Positions 9,425-19,982 of a stretch of DNA of 23,496 nt are shown piece by piece (position 1 is the first letter of the stretch; the number at the start of each line of letters is the position of its first letter). The notes under the pieces were generated by a model that saw nothing but the letters and a program-made list of their open reading frames with translations, made no database searches and was not told the DNA's origin. The translations under genes and the position numbers were made by a program. This DNA is from Reclinomonas americana ATCC 50394 (lineage: Eukaryota > Jakobida > Jakobea > Jakobida): contig AFZH01015698.1 in the NCBI GenBank assembly GCA_048213135.1, positions 1 to 23,496 on the forward strand. Direction: 5' to 3'.

Positions 9425-12400
9425 TTATTCTCGCTCGTCGTCGCCCGCCTTTCTCCGCTTGCTGAGTTGCCACGTGGACACCATGTCGCTCCACTCGCGT
9501 TCACGCTTGCCGCAGAATTGTGCCGTACGCTGCACGTGCTCCGCTGCGTGATGCATGACCAGAAGCTCGAGATGCTCGTTCGGCGCCTCGTGGGCCACGT
9601 ACGTCACCACACTGGCGCTCTTCTCCGACGGAATCAGCTTTTCGTACTCCTGGAAGCGGGTGGTCTTGGCGAACACCTCGAAAGTGCGCAGCGAGTCCAC
9701 CACCTGCGCCCAGTGACGCTGCTCCAGCAGCAGGTGAAAAATCATCTGCAGGTGCGCAAACAGCGGCGCCTGCATGCAGCGGCAAGAGTGAGAACGATCA
9801 CTGTCACTACCCGCCGCCGGCATGCGCTACGTACTTGCTGCACCGGGTCGATGCGGAGGCCGGCGGTGTCGCGCAGGAAGCGTGACACGGACAGCGTGCA
9901 CCAATCCATCGAGTCCCACAGCTGCACGGTGCGCTCGAGGATCTTGACGAGGTCCACGCTACGCAGCGATGTGCACAGCCGGCTGCACACGTCCATGGCG
10001 TGACCGAATGACAGGCACATTTCGCGACCACGCTCCTGCGTATCCAAGGTAAGTGTGTGAGGCACACGAGCAGAGGACCAGGGTTGTTTCTCTCTCTCTC
10101 TCTCTCTCTCTCTTTGTGTGCTGCCTACCGGGTGCGACATTTCCTCCTCGCGGCGCACATCAATCCACGAGGTGGCGGCCGCACACAGCTCCGACACGAG
10201 AATCGGCATGAGGCCGGCTGTCGGTGTGACGCGCAACATGGCCGCCACACAGTCGAACAGGCCACATGCCACCGGCAGTGGCAAGCTGTGCACCTGGCGG
10301 AGCGGTTGCACCAGGCGCTGGAGAATGTGACTGCACTTGACCACAACCGCTTCCGGTAGTTTGCTTGGCAGGCACTCAACCACGAATCGCAGCGCGTGCA
10401 GATCAGCGTCACTGCCGCCGCACGAATCCAGCGCCGCCAGCACGTGCTCACGGCCAGCCGGCTGCAGCACGGGAAAGACAGCCTGCACGACCGTGGCGAT
10501 GCGATTGCGTATTTCCACGGCGCTCGGAACATCCACTCGCGTGCACAGACCCTGGCGCAAGGGAGCACGCATGTGAGCGTGAAGCTCGGCTGCACGTCTC
10601 GAGCGCTCATACCGTCTGCAACAGTCGCGATATCCACTCCGCCTGTGTGGCTTCGTCACACATGGCCAGAAACGCCGGCCACACGTAGCCGGCGAAAAAC
10701 GCATGACACCCAGCGTGCGGATGCGTCAACATACGCAGCAACAGCGACTCCACGGCCGCGTAAACGTCGGCTGTGCGCACAAATGTGTGAGGAAAGCGGG
10801 AGGCACTTGCACACACACCCAGAATAACCACTCACATGGTCTTTCCACAATCGACGACGGGAGGCCCCACACGGCATGCGGCGGCGATTCATCGGCGTAC
10901 ATGAGCGAGGCCACATCGCGTGTGCACAACGTGGCGAACATGCGCACCAGCGCCAGCCACATGGCCGCCGAGTCCAGCATCGCCACGGCTAAGGTTGTTG
11001 TCAACAGCAAAACGAGAGGGAGAAATATACACCAAGAACACCACGCCACACACACCACTCGATTCCGCGGCACTGCCACTACTGCCACTGCTGCGACGAG
11101 TGATTAGCTGCGACAGATTCTGGCTCAGGTACGAGTCGATGAGCAGCCGCTCAAAGATGCTGGAGGAGTCGTCGCTGCTCGGGAGCATGTGATTGAAGAG
11201 CAGCGAGAGACGCTCGTCGCGAGTGGGCTCGTTCAGCAGCACGGTGACCAGCAGTGCCAGTCGAGCGTGCGCCCAACTTGACAGCTGCAGTACTGTTGTC
11301 GAGAATGAGAAAAAAAACACCGCTCCTCTCTCTCCCTCTTCCGCGTACCTCGATCGGCGGGCACATTGACCGAATCGTCAAAGAGAATGGCGCGATGCAC
11401 CGAGAGGAGCATGGATGGATCGCCGGCACGCGCACTGTCGACCACCGCCGCCGCCAGGGCGTCGGCCGATTCGCAGAGTGGCTCGGAGAACTCGTTGCGG
11501 CGCGACGGAGTGAGACGCGAGGCCACCACGGCCCCGGCCAGCGACTTGAGCTGCACCACCAGCTCGATGATGCGCGGGTACGTGCTGGCCATGAGTCCAG
11601 CGACCGGACTCTGTGGCGAGCAGCGTTAGCGGGCTGTCGCCGTCACGTGCGCGTGGACACGGCGAAGGTACCTTGACGACTGCGGTGATGTTGCTGACAA
11701 AGAAGCGACACAGCTTGCAGAAACGCGACCACGTCTTGCTGTCGACCGCACCGTCCTTGCTGGCCTGTGTCGGAGAGCACACACAGTTGCGTCGTCAGCA
11801 GCAGCAAGTCTCGCGCTGCAACGGTGCTTCGCCATCTGTCTCCGCTGGCATCGCCCATCTCTCACTCCCCCGTACCCACTCTCTCGCTCACACGCCCGCC
11901 CACCCTCCCAACTCCCTCCCCTCCCACGCCTCCGTCTCACACATCCGGGAGTCTCACATGCCAGTGCGCACGGAGCGCTACCCAGCGGTGATCACAGGGG
12001 AGAGAAGAGACAGCAAGAAGGACGAGGGGAACGAGAACAAGAGAGAAGAAGACGAAGAGAAAGAGAAAGGCAGAATTCAGTTATTCTGGGGCCGCGCGTG
12101 CACCGCGATGACGATTGTCTCCTCACGTCACCCGGCCGCCTTTTACATCGACAACCCGTGGTGATAGAGAAAGAGGGAGGGTAATACAAAGAGATAGAGA
12201 GGAACGGGTGTTGATGGCGAAACATGACTGACCTGCACCGCCGCATCCAAGTTCTCGGCCGCCAGGTCGAGCAACACCTCCACCACCGCGCACACTGCGA
12301 CCATTGTTGGGCATAAGTAACGCTGTTGTCGACAAGTGAAGAATGCAGCCACGCAACAATCACGACAGCACGTCTCGTCGTGCGCAATGCCGTTGTCGCC

Positions 12401-13337
12401 GCTGACCGGCAACGCACACAGAACCTTGACAATGGCCTTCCACGCCGCGCTGGTCACTTTCAGGTCCTGGCTGGCACGACGAGCAAAGTTCGAAATGCGC
12501 AACGCCACTGCACAAAGAGCAAAGACGCGTGCGGGTTTGTGCGAATGCTACCAACCAACCAACAACATCTCGCGACGGAAAAAGCAACTGCTCAGCGCCC
12601 ACGGCGGCAGCACGGCGTGTCTGTGCAGAATGGTGCTACCGCCCATGGCCGGCACGCCTTGATACAAGGTGATGAACGACAAGGTGGCATTCTGCAGCTG
12701 CGCCAACACATCGCGACTCTGTGGCCATGGGCGCACGCACCATGAGTGGCAACACACCCAGCGGCACGCAGCAAGTCGCGCAACTCCTTCCACAGCTGAC
12801 ACAGTCTCCCACGCCACCAACGCCTGCGACAAGAAGCGCGACACGTGCGCCAGACAGTCGGCCGCCGAGGGAATAGCAGTGACAGGCGGAGCACAGGCGC
12901 CGGCCTCCATCAGCTTGTGACACCAGGCGACCAGGTCGGTGCAGAGTGAAACGATGCGCAGAGCCGTCTACACATTGCATCCATAAGGAGACAGCGACAC
13001 ACGGGCGCGCACAGAGAAACGCACGGGAAAGCCCACAGGTTGCATAATGTGCTGCAACAGATCGGCATTGGACGACAACTGCACGCACGGATTGATCAAT
13101 CAATGCACGCGCACAAGAGTGTAATAACGCACGCACCTCTGTAAGCGGCTTCTGTACACGTTCAAAGTAGGCGGCGCTTATCACCGCCTGATCCACCTCC
13201 GCATCAATGTCATCCAATCCATACACCGACGGCGACGAACCCGCCGCCGATTGCGATGAAAGTGCGGCGCGTGCACGCAGAAACGTCTCCACTCGCTCCA
13301 CACATGTCATGCACACAGTCAGCGACGACGAAGCCAT
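9425..13337 (-). CDS. FIRRM: FIRRM (C1orf112 / FLIP), FIGNL1-interacting regulator of recombination
   Basis: In animals and plants this protein partners the AAA ATPase FIGNL1, limits RAD51 on DNA, and affects crossover number and mitosis. Exons in coding order: 13137-13337, 13025-13078, 12785-12967, 12589-12718, 12358-12507, 12233-12294, 11672-11764, 11349-11610, 11059-11292, 10836-10988, 10613-10770, 10129-10551, 9835-10035, 9425-9769. This gives 882 residues, against about 853 in human, with every phase consistent. Recognised segments include DLKVTSAAWKAIVKVL, TWSRFCKLCRFFVSNI and VLLDLAAENLDAAV, in the order of the alpha-helical family. The carboxy half is also helical, with APLFAHLQMIFHLLLEQRHW and FEVFAKTTRFQEYEKLIPSE. 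The start is the MASSSLTVCM methionine; an upstream in-frame ATG would overlap the PIBF1 start region. One intron (11765-12232) is 468 nt, far longer than the rest. Similarity is judged from memory of the family, so the call is good but not certain. Confidence 0.75.
10090..10113. repeat. (TC)n dinucleotide repeat in a FIRRM intron
   Basis: A near-perfect CT microsatellite lies inside the intron 10036-10128. On the FIRRM sense strand it reads GA, so it is not a polypyrimidine tract for splicing. Confidence 0.85.
11765..12232 (-). other. Long intron of FIRRM with purine/pyrimidine-skewed blocks
   Basis: At 468 nt this is about seven times the typical intron here. On the + strand the left part (about 11850-11940) is strongly pyrimidine-rich and the right part (about 11996-12072) strongly purine-rich. 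I found no exon inside it: joining the flanking exons directly keeps frame and family similarity. Confidence 0.7.
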
Positions 13338-13385
13338 CGCGCACGAAGGGTTTGCGCTGACAAATGGCCACACACGCGACGAAAG

Positions 13386-13393
13386 TGACGTCA
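13386..13393. promoter_or_regulatory. CRE palindrome TGACGTCA
   Basis: Perfect 8-bp match to the CREB/ATF bZIP site, in the middle of the FIRRM/PIBF1 divergent spacer. Function is inferred from the motif and position. Confidence 0.55.
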
Positions 13394-13397
13394 ACCG

Positions 13398-13403
13398 CAC
13401 GTG
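13398..13403. promoter_or_regulatory. E-box CACGTG
   Basis: Perfect palindromic bHLH-zip site, 4 bp to the right of the CRE palindrome. With its flank it reads TCACGTGC on the minus strand. Confidence 0.5.
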
Positions 13404-13431
13404 ATTGTCCTTGTTTTTTTCGCGCGCTCTC

Positions 13432-16400
13432 ATGGAGGCGGGCGATGTGACCCTGGACAACTATGAGGAGATGGTGCGACGAGTGTTGCAGGGGAGACAC
13501 ATGGAGGTAAGCGCGCGCGAACTCGCAAGAAAAAGCGTCGTTGTCTCACACTTTAGGTGATCGTCAGGTGCCGCCTGGCTACTTTACCGACGAGGACTAT
13601 GCGGAGATGTTCTCTGTCTATCAGATGGCACTGGTGCGTACACGCGCGTGTGTGTGTGTGTGTGGTTCTCTGTGTGTTGTGTTGATTGAGTGATCACACA
13701 AAAGGATGAGAGTGGTGGCGGTCGACGAAACACCTCGGTGGAGGCCGACGCCGAGGAGCTGTCGGGTATCCTCTCTGAGCTGACATCGACGCCGTCGACT
13801 GAGGAGGACGAACGGCGACGAGGTACATTGCGCATCATCGATGTCGATTCTCGTTCGTCTGCTGACCGATCGATGTGGGAGGAACAGACTTGTCGCAAGT
13901 GGTGCCGCTGAGTGAGCACGAGGCGCGCGTGGCTGATGCGGTGCGAAACAATGTGGAAGCGCAGCTTCGGATGCGTGAGCTGGAGCATCTGTTGGACGAT
14001 GCGGAGCGGCGTGCGGGCGATGCGGAGCAGCTGCGGGAGCTGGAGGCGGCCGATGCGCAGAACCAGATTGAAACGTGCGGCCCACTCTATCTGCGAGCGT
14101 GCGTGGCGTGGGGAAGTGGTGATGTTGAGGGTGTGTGTGTCGCAGGTGGCGCACCAAGTTTCTCGAACTCGAAGCACACACGCGGCAGCGACTGGCCGAG
14201 GTCGAGCAGAAGCAGGCTGCAGTTGCGTGCCATCATCGCGTGATCAAAAACTCAGTGCGCGTGTGTGCGTGTGTGTCTTCTCACTGTCCACGGCACAGCT
14301 GGCGGAGCGTTCGCCGGTGAGCGAGTACGACGTGGCGACACTCAAGGCCGAATTCGACACCGAGTCGGTGCTCGTCATCACCGAGGCACAGTTGAGGGCG
14401 ACGGGTCAGCGTTTCTTAATTGCTGCGCACTGCTGACTCCCTCTCGTTGCTCCAGATACAACCGACTGACGGCACGACCGTCGTCGTCGCTCACGCTACG
14501 CGAACACATTCAACTGCGCGTGTATTCGGTGGTGCGTGAGCTGCAGCTGGAGGTGGAGCGACTGGAACGTGAACTGGAGGCGTTGCGGTGCGTTTTGGTG
14601 CTTGAGTGCAGTGGTCTGTCGCAGATGCTCATGGGTGTGAGCGACTGCAGAGTGAGCGATCAGCTGAACATGGCGCAGTTTGAGCGCGCTCGCCGTGAGT
14701 TCGAGCACAAGCTGCGTGTGGCCAGCTCGACCGAGTCCGATGTGCGATCGTTGCGTCGTTGTATTTTTTGCGTTGTGCGCAGTTGTCTCTGTCACGACGG
14801 CAGCCATCTCATCGGGAAGAGTGTCGTCTGCAGGGAGTTGGGACTAATGCAGAAGCGCAATGAGCGCCTGCAGCGTGAGCTGAGTGAGTGCATGTCGCGA
14901 GCGGAGAGTGCCAAGGCCCGTGGCGACATGTACGACGATGTTGCGTTGCTGCCGATTTTCTCTCTCCGGCGATCGTCTTCCCATCACCGCTCACCTCTCC
15001 TCTCCTCTTTTGCTGCTTTGTGTGATGACAGATGCGTGCCAAGTACGACAGTGTGGTGCTGGAGAGCGATCAAATACGCACGCAGCTCGCCGAGGTTGGC
15101 CTTTTTTTCATGTGTTTCCTGTTTTCACCGTTGCCTGCTCTCATTTCGTGCGGCATCCACACAGGCCACAGCCTCGCTCAGCGTCTCACGGCAGGATGCC
15201 GAGTCGTTGCGTGCCGAGCGCAGCGGAACGAACCAAGTGCTGGAGTTGCTGCGCCGAGACAAGGTTCTCCGCGAGCGGGTAGACATGGCCGACATGACCG
15301 ACAAAAAACGTGCTCACTGTTTTGTGCTGCGCAGGAGTATCTGTCGGCCAATGTCGAGCAGCTGCGCGCACAGAATGATCGACTGGAGGCGGACCGTGAG
15401 CGTCTGGTGGCGCAGGTGGATCAGTCCAAGGCAGCACATCAGCAGCTGTATGATCGGTTCCTCAACGACACCGAGTCGGCCCGCACGCAGGTACTGTGTC
15501 GCCTGTTGAGTACACCCACTTGCCTTGCGCGCTCACTCACCTTGTGTGCCTCGTTTTTCCTCCCCCACGGCGCAGTACGAGAGACGAATGACAGAGGAGC
15601 TGCATCGGTTGCAGACGCAGGCGCTGGCCGACATTGAGCAAGTGCGCAACACGGCGCGCGAGGCATTCGAACGTGAGAATCGCATCTTGAAGGAGAGTCA
15701 GGAGAACGCTGTGGCCGAAGTCGGCAAGCTGCGCTTGCTGCTGCGCGAGAGCAGTGACACGTACAACACGCTGCAACGAGAGTTGCGGGCGCAAATCACT
15801 GTGTGTATGATACCGTTGACTGCCAGCCACCAACATTTTGTATCCCCTGCGCAGGTTTCAGCGGGTGCAGTCGACTCTCGAGGGACAGGTTTGTGTGTGT
15901 GCGTGAGTGTGTGTACGTGTGTGCGCGCGCACATGCCCCGCGAGGTCATCTGTTTTTTCGTGTCACTGACGGTGACGCGCGCGCGCGCGCACAGCTGGCC
16001 GAGGTACGCACGGCACTAAACATGAAAACATACGAGTACGACCGGCTGGCTGTGGTGCTGGAGGATGCGCGCGTGTCGGGCCGGCAGCTCACACTGGAGA
16101 CAGAAATGTTGCGCAAGAAGGTGGATGTTCTGAAAGAAGAGATGTTTAATCATGAGCGAGACACGGCGAGACGCATTTCGGAGCTCGGGGCTTCGTGTGC
16201 CGCCAAGGACGAAAAGCTGCGCGTCTATGAGGTGAGTGGCGGTGCAGTGTGTGTGTGCCTGCTGCGTCTCTGGTTTTGTGTGTGTGTGTGACTGTCATTG
16301 CTGCGTTTGTCAGGCATTGGAGCTGCAGTTGGACGAGATGGTGTCGGAGGCCACTGTTGAGGATGCCGACGGTCTAACTCGTGTGTTGGGTGCGTGTTGT

Positions 16401-17363
16401 GGTGACCGCACCGTATCGGGATGTCTGACCCGAACATTGTCCAGGTGGACCAGTGCCCACGGCCGCGCACAGGCGCCTGCAGCACAGCGTGTCGCTGGCG
16501 AAACGTGTGGCCTCGTTGGAGCGCGAGGTCGCCGATTGGCGCACGCGCAGCGAGAGTGAGCGTCAGTTGTCGGCGCAGCTGCGTGATGAACTCGAGGTCA
16601 CACAGAAGCGTCTGGAGTTATCGCGCCAGCCGTACACGTTCTTGGTGGAGTCTCTGACGCAGAAGAACGCGGAATGCGAGCAGGCGGAGGAGCAGGTGTG
16701 CGCTGTCGTCGCAGTCGCTGTCGATTTTTCGCGGAGTTGTCCTGACCATGTTCTTGCCATTCATGTGCAGCTGCGGGAGATGCAGGCTCGTGCTGATCAT
16801 GACGAGGCGGTGATTGCCCGTCTGGAGGATGAGAAGGAGAGGCTGGAGGAGGATTTGCGTCGGCTGCTGTCGCAGCGCACCATTCTCGAGGATTTGCGTC
16901 GTGCATTGGCACTGGCCGGCGCCCAGAACGAGTTGCAAGATCCGAGAGTGCGTCTCCCGACTGATGCGCATGTGCCACGTCACACACTTTGCTGACGAGC
17001 TGTGTGGATCGCAGGCCTTCCGCCAAGTGGTGGGCGATTTGTTGCGTGGCGTGGCGCAGCAGGACACACAAAAGCCGGCAGCACGATCCGCGGCACCCGC
17101 CCCGCTCGTGTCATCACCACCGACAAGGCTGACTGCCGCAAGGAGACAGCAGCCGTCGTCGTCAGCAGTACGAGAGAGCTCCGACAGTGTGCGAGGTGCA
17201 CTGGAGGCAGAACTCAGGTGCGCACAGAGCATATTTGGTTGCATTTCGGATGCGATCGTTTTTTTCCTGACGCTCGCTGTCACTGTCGTGCAGAGCTGGG
17301 CGTGTGCCCAAGTGGTTGCAGAAGATGCAGCGCATGTCGATGGCTTCGGTGGATTCACGATGA
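13432..17363 (+). CDS. PIBF1: PIBF1 / CEP90, centriolar satellite coiled-coil protein
   Basis: CEP90 works at centriolar satellites and distal appendages and is needed to build cilia. Exons: 13432-13506, 13568-13633, 13705-13822, 13888-14074, 14146-14221, 14299-14390, 14456-14587, 14651-14749, 14834-14939, 15032-15094, 15165-15263, 15335-15490, 15576-15802, 15855-15888, 15995-16231, 16314-16389, 16445-16695, 16771-16947, 17015-17217, 17294-17363. This gives 847 residues against about 757 in human, with all phases closing and a TGA stop. Almost the whole protein is heptad-type coiled coil. Diagnostic segments in family order are REHIQLRVYSVVRELQLEV, NMKTYEYDRLAVVLEDA, LRKKVDVLKEEMF, ALELQLDEMVSEA, VPTAAHRRLQHSVSLAKRV, SRQPYTFLVESLTQKN and the terminal VPKWLQKMQRM. 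The amino-terminal ~85 residues are acidic and less conserved. The gene shares its promoter region with FIRRM. One exon is only 34 nt (15855-15888). Confidence 0.88.
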
Positions 17364-17493
17364 CCTTGTTTATATATCTAGTGTGAAACGGCAGTCCACA
17401 CACATCGGGGTGTGTGATTGTAAACTTTCTTGTTCTATGAAAACAGGAAGGGGCATTACATGTGCGTGTGCGCTTGCGCATTTTGAGTGTGCT
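17364..17493. other. Convergent 3' spacer, PIBF1 / unrecognised Ser-Thr-rich gene
   Basis: 130 bp between the stop codons. It includes a short TATATA stretch near 17371-17376 and two TG-rich patches. No AATAAA was seen on either strand. Confidence 0.6.
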
Positions 17494-19755
17494 CTAGTCA
17501 TCGTCGGAGTCGACGATGTCGCCGGTGGGTTCGACCGCCGGATGCGGTGGGCACACCTCGCCCCACCACTCGCCGTCTGTCGCCCCAGCATTGGGTGCCG
17601 CGGACATGGCGGGATACGACAGCCCCTCGTTCACCATTACAGTGTCGGCAGCGGACAGGGGCGTCGCTGCGACGGTGGGCAGAAAAAAAGGTGAGCACTT
17701 GTTTCGTGCTACTCTGCCTTGTGAGCGTTTGTGCTTGTGCCTGACGTACCTTCCTCTCCAGCTGTGGTCGCCAGTGACGACGATGACAGAGATGACGCGC
17801 CGCCGAGATGATGCAGGTGGGCAAGGTGGACGGGAAGTGCCGGTGCCGATCCGCCCGCCGGGAACTGAGACATGAGGAACGGCGGATGGAGTGCCTGCGG
17901 GAAGCTTGGAGGGTGGTCATGCCGGATGTAGAGAGCGGGGCGCACGCCAGGCGACAGTGCCGGAGGCAGTGACGACGACAACTCCGACGCAGTGGCGTGA
18001 AAGTACGTCACCGGCGAGGCTGACGGCGGCTGCGGTAGCGACATGATGGTGGGCGGGGCGCCGGTAAGTGTGGCCACCATGGAATGGCCTGTTGGCAGTC
18101 TTGACACCGGCGACGCCAAGGCCGACGCTGCTGTTGTGGTGGTGGTGGTGGTGGTGGTGGTGGTGGTGGTCGACGTTGTCGTCGTCGGCATCGTCGCTGT
18201 CGTCGTTATTGTCGGCGACGGCGTTGGCGGTGGCGACAGCAGCGACAGAGTGCGCATGTCGATCATGTGCGACGGACTGCCGAGGATGGGGGGTTGCAGT
18301 AGTGGAAGGCCTGCCATGGGCACCAGCAGCGGTGGTGGCGGTGGTAGTGGCGGTGGTGGTGGTAACCTCGGAGATGGTGTTGTCGCCACTGGAGATCTTA
18401 TCGTCGTTGCCGTGGTGGTGGTGGTGGTGCTGCTGCTGCTGCTGCTGCCGCCGCTGGGGGCCGTGGCGGTTGGTGAAGTGATGGTTGTCGCCGATGCAGT
18501 CACGTTGGTGACAGTCGCCGTCAGTGATGATTGTCGTTGCCGTCGCCTTCGCCGTCGTCGCCGCCCGCTCTGCACAGCGGCGGTGGCCATTGTTGTCACG
18601 CTGGCGCTGCCACCGCTGCCGTTGGGGTGGCTGCTTTCTGTGCCGCCGCCGCTGCTGCTGCCGCCGCTGCTGCCGCTGCTGCTGCCGGCAGGAGACGACG
18701 ATATCGAAGTCTCTGCACCGCTGGCGTGCAGCTGCTGCGAAGCAGCAGAAGAAGACGACACACGGCCAACCTCATACGTCTCGATGCGCACCCCGGGCCA
18801 CGGATCCGTTCTGAGCGATATCGCGGGATGGAGTGTGTAGCGATTGAGGAACAGGAGAGATACAGCATGCAACCGGCACCACACCAATCACTTCCACCGC
18901 CAACGCAACAAATCATACAAGCGCTTCTTGTCCGACACATCCACCGACGCTACCCACGCCTTCCACGCCGACTGATTCTGCGACAGCGGTCTGTACACAC
19001 CGAAAGAGACGCGAGTGAGAATAAAAGATGAAAACAATAAGGGAACGAAAAGCGAACACCAGAATAGGAAAGTGTTAAGCGTGGCTGCAGGCTCACCGAA
19101 AGCTGGGGCCCAGTCGCTGAGCCAGGTACTCGTTGACCATTTGCCTCAGTGGCCACATTTTCATGCGCTTCTTGGTGCACACAGCCGATCCTGGCATGCT
19201 CTGCGCGCGGGTGTGAGTGTACGGTTCAATCAAAAAAGCATCTCATCATCGCCAATGGTCGGTTTGTCCCGACCGCCGAGAAGACACAGCAAAACACATT
19301 CTCACCCGCTTGGCAAAGCTCGATGGCAGTCGCAACACAGTGAACTCCTCAACCGTCGCGGCTGCAGAGGCGGTGGCGGTTGACGGTGAAGCAGACGGCG
19401 ATAAATCATCGTCATCGTCGTCTTCTTCTTCGTTACTGGCTGTCATGGTTTCGTCGCACTCCGTGGGCCCATGTTGAGCGCGGGCGAGGAGTGCGCGACG
19501 CAGCCAGTCGGGCTTGTCGCTGACAAAGCGTGTCTCAAACGCCACCGCAGCCTCGCGCAGTGCGGCCTCGAGTCGCGCGGGGCACTGACGATCACGACGC
19601 AGCACTGCGTCAGAGCATCATGAGTAGTGCATGGCAGAGGAGGAGAGAGCAAGAGGCATGCAACACGCACGTGGTGGTGTGGGGAGGGAAGGTGGAGGAG
19701 GCAGAGGAGGAGGAGGAGGCGGAGGTGCGGTATCGCCTTGTTTGTCGACTTGCAT
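17494..19755 (-). CDS. Unrecognised 606-residue protein: small folded region plus long Ser/Thr/Pro tail
   Basis: I do not recognise the family. Exons in coding order: 19671-19755, 19306-19604, 19097-19200, 18892-18990, 17750-18810, 17494-17666; phases close to 606 residues with a TAG stop. The start MQVDKQGDTAP runs straight into a Pro run. A likely folded part covers about residues 30-80 and 125-210: RLEAALREAAVAFETRF, KPDWLRRALLARA, then, after an acidic/Ser spacer, KKRMKMWPLRQMVNEYLAQR, SAWKAWVASVDVSDKKRLY and LRWRWKTDPWPGVRIETYEV. The rest is low complexity: Ser/Gly, a basic RRRRRRRRQRQ patch, Thr runs, and Pro blocks with many PP pairs, ending acidic (DIVDSDDD). The basic patch and disordered tail suggest a nuclear regulatory protein, but that is inference. 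The large exon 17750-18810 carries an in-frame ACC repeat that encodes poly-Thr. Confidence 0.78.
18136..18170 (-). repeat. (ACC)n trinucleotide repeat coding poly-Thr
   Basis: A GTG/GGT repeat on the + strand, read as ACC codons by the minus-strand gene, gives about a dozen consecutive Thr. Further Pro and Ser codon repeats lie on either side within 17750-18810. Repeat length is likely to vary between strains. Confidence 0.85.
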
Positions 19756-19974
19756 TTTTTTCTTCTCACGCACACGCGCAAAACAGGAGGCCCACCAGCG
19801 AGGTCCGTGGCTGGCCCTTCCCACCGCCACTGGAATCAGTGCGCAGGGGTGGGAGCGGTGGTCGACTGCACCAAGTGTGCACACGCGCGCACCCGAGGCG
19901 GTGTGCGTGGGGTGAGTGCCCGCGCACAAGAGACACGCAAGAGGAAAGGGCAAAGAAATGTGCGGTCACCGGGG

Positions 19975-19982
19975 TGACGTCA
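19975..19982. promoter_or_regulatory. CRE palindrome TGACGTCA
   Basis: Perfect bZIP site extended to the 10-bp palindrome GTGACGTCAC, about 220 bp upstream of the start of the Ser/Thr/Pro-rich gene. It is the second full CRE in a divergent promoter of this window. Confidence 0.5.

Larger units (their letters stand above)
13338..13431. promoter_or_regulatory. 94-bp bidirectional promoter, FIRRM / PIBF1
   Basis: The two start codons face away from each other with only 94 bp between them, so both genes must be driven from this interval or from inside each other's first exon. It holds a full CRE palindrome TGACGTCA at 13386-13393 and an E-box CACGTG at 13398-13403, followed by a T run. No TATA box is seen. 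Confidence 0.7.

Noticed and set aside
12719-12784. In-frame read-through of this FIRRM segment (Cys/Trp-rich translation)
   Set aside because: A 66-nt intron with GTTGCG donor and phase 0 fits exactly, and the Cys/Trp-rich stretch looks like translated intron.
14265-15509. Single 414-residue open frame on the + strand in PIBF1
   Set aside because: It reads through several introns whose lengths happen to keep it open. The coiled-coil register and PIBF1 similarity are only kept when the introns are removed.
18043-18840. 265-residue + strand open frame rich in Val, Gly and Leu
   Set aside because: It is the exact antisense of the Thr/Pro/Ser repeats of the minus-strand gene. Its composition follows from the repeats, and no family features are seen.
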